The notes beneath the pieces are model-generated. The model searched no databases and was not told the DNA's origin. It worked only from the letters and a program-made list of their open reading frames with translations. The position numbers were made by a program, and so were the translations under genes. From the IMG/VR virus record IMGVR_UViG_3300036768_000821, positions 1 through 46,478 of that record: a stretch of 46,478 bases of DNA. One strand, written 5' to 3'. Source of the stretch: a virus. Below, piece by piece: positions 41,538-46,478 of this stretch (its first letter is position 1; each line of letters starts with the position of its first letter).

Positions 41538-41923
41538 GGCATTATCCTCTTGGAGTACAATCGCGAGCGGAGTCGGCATCGCTTGAAAGCAAGTGTACCA
41601 GCTGGCCACGGCTCCAGGTTCCAAGGGTCGAACTTCCTGAAGTCTTCATCCCATAGCTGCTTGACCTGATTGTCCGTGAGAAGGCAGATGTCTAAGCGGT
41701 ACTTTGGAAGTGAAATCGGGCCGTCAACTTCTGCAAGCCACACCTCCCACGGAAGTCTGCCAGCGAACTCGTGGGCTGTGTTCTCTTCGCCGTAGACCAA
41801 GATGCCGCCCACTGTGGCTTCCGTCCATTCTCCTGGGAAGTATTCCAGCGTTGTTGGTCCATCCACAATAGCGCTTACCAAGCGTCCTTTGACGTTCCGG
41901 ACTACTTTATACGCTGTGGTCAT
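41534..41923 (-). CDS. Paralogous hypothetical protein B (129 aa)
   Basis: The ATG at 41923 follows AAGGAGG; longer upstream starts are not supported. It aligns with the next gene over its whole length: TAYKVVRN, G-x-LxSA-x-x-x-GP, GGILVx, then MEVWLAEV and WPxGTLAFKRC. The proteins look like small beta-rich domains followed by a short helix. No known family. Confidence 0.78.
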   Translation of the reverse strand: MTTAYKVVRNVKGRLVSAIVDGPTTLEYFPGEWTEATVGGILVYGEENTAHEFAGRLPWEVWLAEVDGPISLPKYRLDICLLTDNQVKQLWDEDFRKFDPWNLEPWPAGTLAFKRCRLRSRLYSKRIMP

Positions 41924-41925
41924 GC

Positions 41926-42336
41926 TCACTTGACCTCCTTTATCTTCTCTGACAACAAACAGCGCTTGAAGGCCAGTGTGCCCTCCGGCCATCTTACAAG
42001 GTCAAACCCTCTGACCTTGTTCCAGCGCTCTTCCCAAACATCTTGGATTCTCTCCAGTATGGGTAGGTCCCAACCCCAATACCATAGGCTGTACTTTGGA
42101 AGCTTGATCGGGTCTTCCACTTCGGCGAGCCAGACTTCCATTGTATACTTGACAGAGTTCGCCCCGATACGCTCTGCAAACCGTACGGCCTCCTCCTCGT
42201 CAGAGAAGACCAATATTCCGCCGATTTTAGCTTCCACCCACTTGCCTGGGTGGTACACTAAGGCCGCCGGACCTTCGATGGATGCGCTTGCCAGTTGTCC
42301 TTCGGTGTTTCGGACTACTTTGTAGGCTGTTGCCAT
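41926..42336 (-). CDS. Paralogous hypothetical protein A (136 aa)
   Basis: The start ATG (42336) follows GGAGG. It shares TAYKVVRN, GGILVF, EVWLAEVEDPIKLPKYSL and RWPEGTLAFKRC with the product at 41534. A tandem array of three paralogs at the start of the leftward transcripts suggests recent duplication and divergence. A 9-bp inverted repeat (41996-42020) lies in its codons. Confidence 0.78.
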   Translation of the reverse strand: MATAYKVVRNTEGQLASASIEGPAALVYHPGKWVEAKIGGILVFSDEEEAVRFAERIGANSVKYTMEVWLAEVEDPIKLPKYSLWYWGWDLPILERIQDVWEERWNKVRGFDLVRWPEGTLAFKRCLLSEKIKEVK

Positions 42337-42349
42337 ACTAACCTCCTGC

Positions 42350-43207
42350 TTACTGCAAACCAAAGTAGACCAGCAGTTTCTTCACATCGCTTGCAATGCT
42401 AGCGAGCACTGCGTCGCTGGACGGTTGTGGGTTCAGTTCAGACGGGATATCCTTGCGATAGACAAGCACGCCGAACGGCGTCACGTGGAGTGCTTCGCGC
42501 GGATCGAGCGGCCGGCAGGGAATCGGGATCTCCGGACGCACGTCTTGCTCGCCGGTATCCTGAGCAAAGCTGACCCACACCGGCCCCCTGGGCGTCTGCT
42601 CCCACTTGCCCGGCGCGCCGATTCCGTTCGCATACTTGGACTTGAGCAGCAGCCCGGCGTTGTAGTACTCCGGGCCGATCCGCACCAGCCACTGTCGGCG
42701 CGATTCCCCCTTCCACTCGATGCGGAATGGGCCGCTGGTGAAACCCTGCGACTCGACTACTTCGTCGACACCAAGCTCGGCCGCCAGCGCCTGCGCTTCC
42801 TCTTTGCGGCTGAGTAGATCGGCGCGCAGCGGCTGCGGCGCAAGCGGCGGCGGACCGGTGACGACGGCCGGAGTCGGCTCGACGACGTACTTCGGATAGA
42901 CGTACGTGCCCGGCAGGTTCGGCAGGGCGGCCTCTTGTCGGGTGAGAACCAGTTTCTTGAACGAGCGCGAGGTCAGGTCGAAGTAGTTGTACTCGATGAG
43001 CTCGTTGGCCGGATCGTCGACCCCTTCGAGCGCGGTCGTGTCGGCCCAGCGCTTGATCCGTCGAACTTTGTCCCACGGCGGCGCCTGCTCGCCGAAGGTC
43101 TGTTCCCAAGTGGCTCGCGTATGCCGATCGAACAGCCAGAGGCGTTCGATTGGGTAGTAGGGTTCATTCGGAAGCTGAAGTTGCTTTGGTTCGATTCTGA
43201 CTGACAT
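42350..43207 (-). CDS. Hypothetical protein (285 aa), GC-rich
   Basis: Start ATG at 43207 follows AGGAGG. The N-terminus reads PYYPIERLWLFDRHTRATWEQTFGEQAPPWD, the middle is a Pro-rich linker (~residues 110-130), and the C-terminal part is a mixed alpha/beta region ending with an amphipathic helix. The region is noticeably more GC-rich than the replication genes. I cannot assign a family. Confidence 0.75.
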   Translation of the reverse strand: MSVRIEPKQLQLPNEPYYPIERLWLFDRHTRATWEQTFGEQAPPWDKVRRIKRWADTTALEGVDDPANELIEYNYFDLTSRSFKKLVLTRQEAALPNLPGTYVYPKYVVEPTPAVVTGPPPLAPQPLRADLLSRKEEAQALAAELGVDEVVESQGFTSGPFRIEWKGESRRQWLVRIGPEYYNAGLLLKSKYANGIGAPGKWEQTPRGPVWVSFAQDTGEQDVRPEIPIPCRPLDPREALHVTPFGVLVYRKDIPSELNPQPSSDAVLASIASDVKKLLVYFGLQ

Positions 43208-43219
43208 TGTTTTTACCTC

Positions 43220-43555
43220 CTATTGCTTTAAGTCCTCATCCTCGCGTGCCCACGCTTCGGCAAGGGCTTCGATGAGCACGCGCTTTTTCTCGTCGGTGAA
43301 GTTCATGATTGCATCTTCGCACGGCAGCAGATACGGCCGCTTGACTTCCTGTGGGAAGTCATCGAAGATCTCCTCGGCCCTTTCAAGGAGTTCGCCGAGC
43401 TTCTCGCTGCAGCGAACGCTTCGGCACGCCGCAAACGGGTAGCCGAACCAGTCATCTTGAAGGGCTGTGTAGAGGTCGATTGTCTCGCTGACTGCTTTCT
43501 TGAGCTTTTCGATGGCCTCGCTGGCCCTGGTGATATACGCCTGTTTGTCTGACAT
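43220..43555 (-). CDS. Hypothetical helical protein (111 aa)
   Basis: ATG at 43555 with GGGAGG upstream. Helical and acidic, with regularly spaced Leu (IEKLKKAVSETIDLYTAL, ELLERAEEIFDDF) and three Cys. There is an 8-bp inverted repeat at 43342-43361. Not recognised. Confidence 0.75.
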   Translation of the reverse strand: MSDKQAYITRASEAIEKLKKAVSETIDLYTALQDDWFGYPFAACRSVRCSEKLGELLERAEEIFDDFPQEVKRPYLLPCEDAIMNFTDEKKRVLIEALAEAWAREDEDLKQ

Positions 43556-43556
43556 A

Positions 43557-43838
43557 TTACCTCCCTTCTAGCGCCCGGCGGAGAAGCTCGGCGTCCCAGC
43601 TCTTGTCCGAGGTGTAAAGGACGAGCTTTGTGCCTTTCACCTTCGAATGGATCTGGGACGCCTGACGGAAGTCCTCTTCCCGCCCGGCGTGCTTCAACAC
43701 TGCCTTGAATAGGTTGAACTTAGCTCGGAGCGATTCGGCGGCCTTGGTCGAGCCGCATTCCACTTCGAGCTTTCCATCTTGAGATACCCGCCTTATGGCC
43801 TCCCAATAGGCCATGTCAAAGTGTTCTAGGGATATCAT
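43557..43838 (-). CDS. Hypothetical protein (93 aa)
   Basis: The ATG at 43838 is 2 nt after the previous gene's stop; GGAGG lies 11 nt upstream. It is an alpha/beta protein with an amphipathic helix (AESLRAKFNLFKAVLKHAG) and a C-terminal helix (DAELLRRALEGR). The length and pattern resemble phage small DNA-associated proteins, but no family is recognised. Confidence 0.75.
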   Translation of the reverse strand: MISLEHFDMAYWEAIRRVSQDGKLEVECGSTKAAESLRAKFNLFKAVLKHAGREEDFRQASQIHSKVKGTKLVLYTSDKSWDAELLRRALEGR

Positions 43839-43839
43839 G

Positions 43840-43947
43840 TTACTTTTGCCTCCGATTCTGCTGAGAGCCCCCCCGGGTGGAGCGCCAATGGAGGGCGAAT
43901 ATGAAGAGGATGATGAGTAGGGCGGCCGCTGTGATGGCTTGTTTCAT
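43840..43947 (-). CDS. Small membrane protein (35 aa) with repeat-encoded C-terminus
   Basis: A short gene with ATG at 43947 and GGAGG 7 nt upstream. Residues ~4-19 form one transmembrane helix (AITAAALLIILFIFAL) followed by a basic tail. The tail is largely RSTRGGS encoded by copy 9 of the 19-bp repeat. The stop is 2 bp from the next gene's start. Role unknown; a host-membrane modulator of early infection is possible. Confidence 0.65.
   Translation of the reverse strand: MKQAITAAALLIILFIFALHWRSTRGGSQQNRRQK
43865..43883 (-). repeat. 19-bp dispersed repeat, copy 9
   Basis: A perfect copy on the minus strand, encoding RSTRGGS in the tail of the 35-residue membrane protein. Confidence 0.97.
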
Positions 43948-43974
43948 TGTGTGGCCTCCATGCACCAAGAGTGA

Positions 43975-43994
43975 AAGGCCTCCGAAGAGGCCTT
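43975..43994 (-). terminator. Possible leftward terminator/attenuator
   Basis: Read leftward, AAGGCCTC-TTCG-GAGGCCTT has a stable TTCG tetraloop and is followed by TTCACTCTT, a weak U-tract. It lies in the gap between the genes at 44021 and 43947, so it may give partial termination. Confidence 0.5.
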
Positions 43995-44020
43995 AATAGG
44001 ATGGTAAGTGGGCCACAGCG

Positions 44021-44623
44021 TCACGCCAGCACCTCCTCGTACGCAATCCAGCCTGTGCGGCCAGCTTCCGACAGCCGGACCAGCCGCCAAACGTGATCTT
44101 CGGTGACCACGTTCCCAGACTGCATCGCCACGACCAATAGGCTGAGTCCTCGCGGCAGCGGGAGTGGCGGCGCCTCTTCGCCAACACAGATCGCCACTGG
44201 CCTTGCATATTCGGCCCGATAGAGCCGCGCCTCCTCATCGTAGACGACGCGGCCCCATAGGGCCACGATTCCGGCCACTTCGCTGGCCGCGAGTTCACCC
44301 TGGTGCCCAGACACCTGAAATCGGCTACGCCCCCAAAGGGTGATGGTCGCGCCAGCGGGGTCGTACGCGTACAATCCACAGGCGCATCGCGGCTCTGGGG
44401 ATCGGTGCCATGCTGGCGGGCTGTCTGGCCAGATGCGCTCGCAAGTCGCGCGCACGCAGCTATCCAGCGGCCAACGCTGTGACCGCATCGTAGTGGACTG
44501 GAGCGCAAGCCCTACGGCTACTCCAAGGTCGTATCTCCGGCCCCAATCCCAGGCCCGGACCCCATACAGCGGGTCCGGGCCTTCCGAAATGACAAGACGG
44601 CCTGAGATGCTTACGTCAGCCAT
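44021..44623 (-). CDS. Conserved hypothetical protein, C-x-C-G type (200 aa)
   Basis: Signature segments CACGLYAYDPAGA and IVALWGRVVYDEEARLYRAEYARPV match a pattern I know from actinobacterial and phage proteins of unknown role (Cys-x-Cys-Gly, then a WGRV...RAEYA motif). The start used is the ATG at 44623 (GGTGGA 4 nt upstream). The codons hold a perfect 12-bp inverted repeat (44551-44582). No catalytic motif is clear. Confidence 0.75.
   Translation of the reverse strand: MADVSISGRLVISEGPDPLYGVRAWDWGRRYDLGVAVGLALQSTTMRSQRWPLDSCVRATCERIWPDSPPAWHRSPEPRCACGLYAYDPAGATITLWGRSRFQVSGHQGELAASEVAGIVALWGRVVYDEEARLYRAEYARPVAICVGEEAPPLPLPRGLSLLVVAMQSGNVVTEDHVWRLVRLSEAGRTGWIAYEEVLA
44551..44582. repeat. 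12-bp inverted repeat in coding sequence
   Basis: The arms AGGCCCGGACCC and GGGTCCGGGCCT are separated by 8 nt. It lies near the 5' end of the gene at 44021-44623. Confidence 0.85.
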
Positions 44624-45401
44624 ACATTCCACCCACAGGCTTCTCCATCCAGGCGGGCTGAGGCGGAGGCTGAGGCGGAGGATATATCACCTTCAGTTCC
44701 GCTCGGCTTTCCACGGCGATGTCTTCTTTGAGATCACGGATGGTAGTCACATCCGTGTGAACTACGACCTGAAAGCCGTCGTCAGACTTGGTCACGAGAG
44801 CCGCGCGGTAGGGGCGGCCATTCGGCGCTTGGTGTACCAGCAGCACCTTGGTGGGACTCGTATGGATATACACCCAGTCGTAATGGAGGCGTCCCCACGT
44901 GAAGGTGACGGCCTCCCCGTGCCTGGAGACCTGCCAGAGGGCGCTGTTTTCCAGCTTATCCACTCGCCAATTATGGCCTGGATAGCCGACGTAACAGCAA
45001 GCCCAGCCCTTGTAGAACTTGACGTCCCGCACGAGGCCAGTGGGCTGGAGGGCGCGCGGCAACACCTCCAAGGCTTCTTCGGCCGCTGTGGCCCAGGCCT
45101 TGAAGGCGTTCCAGTAATGGTCTGGGCGGTTGCAAGCCTTGCGCGGTGAGTATGGCTTGTAACGGTTGAGGAAGTCCAGAAACTCCAGCTTCGACCTGAG
45201 GGCTTCCGCGCGGTCCAGTTCCGCGCGGAGAAGGTTGATCGTGCCACAGCACGTGTCTGCTAGGGCGTTGTGGTAGAGCTTCGTCAGATCGGCGTCTGAC
45301 GGAAGCTGGAGGTTCATCAGTAGATAGCGAGCCAGCTCCGGGGCTTGCTCGGCGTCCCGGAGAAAGGCGTTTTTCATGAAGTTTTTAAAGTGTTGATTCA
45401 T
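44616..45401 (-). CDS. Hypothetical protein (261 aa)
   Basis: The ATG at 45401 (AAGGAGAGAAG upstream) is used; the frame extends upstream but without support. The N-terminal half is helical (FKNFMKNAFLRDAEQAPELARYLLMNLQL, RAELDRAEALRSKLEFLDFLNRY), the C-terminal half beta-rich (WRVDKLENSALWQVSRHGEAVTFTW). The end is a short Pro-rich tail. Not recognised; overlaps the next upstream gene by 17 nt. Confidence 0.72.
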   Translation of the reverse strand: MNQHFKNFMKNAFLRDAEQAPELARYLLMNLQLPSDADLTKLYHNALADTCCGTINLLRAELDRAEALRSKLEFLDFLNRYKPYSPRKACNRPDHYWNAFKAWATAAEEALEVLPRALQPTGLVRDVKFYKGWACCYVGYPGHNWRVDKLENSALWQVSRHGEAVTFTWGRLHYDWVYIHTSPTKVLLVHQAPNGRPYRAALVTKSDDGFQVVVHTDVTTIRDLKEDIAVESRAELKVIYPPPQPPPQPAWMEKPVGGMYG

Positions 45402-45633
45402 CTTCTCTCCTTTCTTCTTGGGCGGCTTCCCATTCAGCCGCCACAGTCTCTGCGAGCTCGCGCCTCTCAAGCTCTGTTGTACAGGCCAGGGCGCGACAGA
45501 TGTAGAAGGCGTTTGGCCTCCTTGCGGAGGCCGGGAGCTGACTGTAAAGCTGTTCGGCCAGCTCTACCTGTCCGGCGTGAAAGGCCTCTTGGAAGGCCTC
45601 TATCAGACTGTAAGCCTTTTCGATATTGGTCAT
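45385..45633 (-). CDS. Small helical hypothetical protein (82 aa)
   Basis: Tetratricopeptide-like pair of helices (AYSLIEAFQEAFHAGQVELAEQLYSQLP) and an acidic C-terminus. There is no good ribosome site, so translation is probably coupled to the upstream gene, whose stop is 3 nt away. Not a recognised family. Confidence 0.7.
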   Translation of the reverse strand: MTNIEKAYSLIEAFQEAFHAGQVELAEQLYSQLPASARRPNAFYICRALACTTELERRELAETVAAEWEAAQEERREDESTL

Positions 45634-45636
45634 GTG

Positions 45637-45972
45637 TTAGCGCCAGGTCGGCTTCGGAGGAAGCCACCGCCGAGGGGGCATCCCTTCAGGGACGTAGCCA
45701 ATTGGGGCGCGCCAGCGGGTCCGACCGACTTGCTCGATCGGACAGTCGGTCGGATATGTTGGCCAGGCTACCGTCCGCGGGTCTTTTAAGATCGCCTTCG
45801 GCGCGCTTTCGACGCGCCGAACCTCGGCTTCCACGACCCAGTCGTCGTCGCCGTACTTGGTGCCGATCAGGAGTTTAGCGTATGCCCAAGCGGGCCGCGC
45901 CCGCCGAAAGGCAACTGGTAACGCCCGGAGTGTGTTCCGGGCGTCTGTTGAGACGAATACTTGGTAATGCAT
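45637..45972 (-). CDS. First gene of the leftward operon, hypothetical (111 aa)
   Basis: The ATG at 45972 follows AAAGGAGATAAGAG; the promoter at 46041-46069 is just upstream. The N-terminus is a strand-helix (HYQVFVSTDARNTLRALP) and the C-terminus Pro/Trp/Arg-rich (PEGMPPRRWLPPKP). As the first early gene it may help take over the host, but no family is recognised. It contains two inverted repeats (45720-45754, 11 bp; 45921-45944, 9 bp). Confidence 0.75.
   Translation of the reverse strand: MHYQVFVSTDARNTLRALPVAFRRARPAWAYAKLLIGTKYGDDDWVVEAEVRRVESAPKAILKDPRTVAWPTYPTDCPIEQVGRTRWRAPIGYVPEGMPPRRWLPPKPTWR
45720..45754. repeat. 11-bp inverted repeat in coding sequence
   Basis: The arms TCCGACCGACT and AGTCGGTCGGA are separated by 13 nt, within the gene at 45637-45972. 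Confidence 0.85.
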
Positions 45973-46040
45973 CAATCTCTTATCTCCTTTTCATCTTGGG
46001 CGGTGCCGTCCGCCCGTTCGGGGCGCGTTGCCCCATTGTC

Positions 46041-46069
46041 ATTGTACCATATGCTTGGTTAAAAGTCAA
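46041..46069 (-). promoter_or_regulatory. Leftward early promoter P1
   Basis: TTGACT (46064-46069 complement), 17-bp spacer, TACAAT (46041-46046 complement). Spacer and downstream bases closely match promoter P2 at 41036-41064. The leader contains a GGGGC-x-GCCCC hairpin before the first gene. Confidence 0.88.
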
Positions 46070-46140
46070 CAGGTATTTTTAAGGGGATTGGGATATCGGG
46101 ATGTGTGGCGGCTTGGTATGTAATATCGGTATGTATACCC

Positions 46141-46206
46141 GTATGAAACCAGTTGCCGCTAGTTTATACACCATTATGCACTCATGAGCGCGGTATAAAT
46201 CCCATG
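46141..46206 (-). repeat. Right arm of imperfect inverted duplication
   Basis: The reverse complement matches 246-300 in blocks (ATACCG-GCTCATG, GGTGTATAAACT, a GGCAACTGG-like end), with ~11 extra nt here. It lies between promoter P1 and the hairpin array. Confidence 0.6.
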
Positions 46207-46275
46207 AAACCGATCCGGGGGGTTTCCCGGGCGGTTTGCACGGTTTTACGTTTCGGCTTGTGGTGGTATGGTTTT

Positions 46276-46387
46276 CCAAGGGGTGGTTGTCCCTTGGTGA
46301 TGTTCCAAGGGGGTGTGTTTTAAGGGGTTGTTACCCCTTGGTGTTTTCCCAAGGGGTGGTTATCCCTTGGTGCTTTTCCAAGGGGTG
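46276..46387. repeat. CCAAGGGG/CCCTTGG hairpin array
   Basis: Hairpins at 46276-46297 (CCAAGGG/CCCTTGG), 46322-46339 (AAGGGG/CCCCTT) and 46349-46370 (CCAAGGG/CCCTTGG), with extra half-sites at 46304 and 46379. Spacing is ~28-30 bp. The last part is shared with positions 1-55. A protein-binding or terminus structure is likely. Confidence 0.75.
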
Positions 46388-46478
46388 TGTTTTAGGTGTT
46401 TGTTTTTAAGCTATTTGTTTGTTTTAAGTTGTTTGTTTATTTCTTAAATTTTTTTTTTTTTTTTTTTTTTTTAAGAAT
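46341..46478. repeat. Right copy of terminal direct repeat
   Basis: It matches 1-132 with a longer T-run (24 T, 46449-46472). It may be a real terminal repeat or redundancy at a circular junction. Confidence 0.9.

Noticed and set aside
2186-43883. CRISPR array made of the 19-bp repeats
   Set aside because: Spacing is irregular (hundreds to thousands of bp), both orientations occur, and no cas genes are present.
44340-45149. 269-codon plus-strand frame in the early block
   Set aside because: Antisense to two leftward genes with good ribosome sites; GC-rich shadow.
1-46478. Diversity-generating retroelement or prophage integration module
   Set aside because: I see no reverse transcriptase, no template/variable repeat pair, no integrase and no repressor.

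Overview
The window is the essentially complete genome of a short-tailed (podovirus-like) double-stranded DNA bacteriophage. Its first 132 bases recur at the end (46341-46478), differing only in the length of a T-run (18 versus 24). The sequence is therefore either a circularly closed assembly of about 46.34 kb or a molecule with short direct terminal repeats. No tape-measure, sheath or tail-tube gene is visible. No integrase, repressor or phage RNA polymerase is visible either. The clear promoters are sigma70-like (TTGACA/TTGACT, 17-bp spacer, TATAAT/TACAAT), so transcription probably relies on host RNA polymerase. The host is unknown. Strong Shine-Dalgarno sites and Sec-type signal peptides ending in A-Q show a bacterium; an acidobacterium-like host is only a guess.

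Layout. (1) Positions 1-958 and 45973-46478 form one joined non-coding region. It holds a hairpin array (CCAAGGGG/CCCTTGG), poly-T, 14-bp iterons, two G-quadruplex motifs, an outward-facing duplicated segment and ~41-bp repeats; it is the best origin or terminus candidate. (2) A monocistronic unit (promoter, leader hairpin, gene at 959-1423, terminator) follows. (3) A rightward late operon (promoter at 1599) runs to 29545. It encodes terminase small and large subunits, portal, scaffold-like protein, major capsid protein, a glycosyltransferase-like protein, a tail-fibre/tailspike cluster in which five consecutive products start with signal peptides, a lysozyme-like protein and holin, head-tail adaptor and tail-hub proteins, and a set of internal-virion candidates ending with an 1874-residue protein carrying a zinc-metalloprotease motif. 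(4) A leftward early/replication half (46069 to 29499) starts from two near-identical promoters. It encodes many small unknown proteins, an embedded tRNA-Met(CAU), a PD-(D/E)XK nuclease, a VWA-domain protein, a Sak4-like recombinase with an SSB-like partner, a second glycosyltransferase, a ParB-methyltransferase fusion, a uracil-DNA-glycosylase/family A polymerase fusion and a DUF3987-like helicase. The two halves collide tail to tail with a 47-bp coding overlap.

Most unusual features. Nine perfect copies of a 19-bp sequence, GCTCCACCCGGGGGGGCTC, are scattered through the genome. Eight lie inside or at the ends of genes, always in places that look tolerant (termini, linkers, a signal peptide, low-complexity stretches). 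One starts a candidate small RNA that has its own promoter and intrinsic terminator (30705-30843, plus strand) and lies opposite the leader of the helicase gene. All six frames of the 19-mer are free of stops, and both strands can encode APPGGA. In addition, perfect inverted repeats with arms of 10-13 bp are far more frequent inside genes than chance predicts, mainly in the leftward half.
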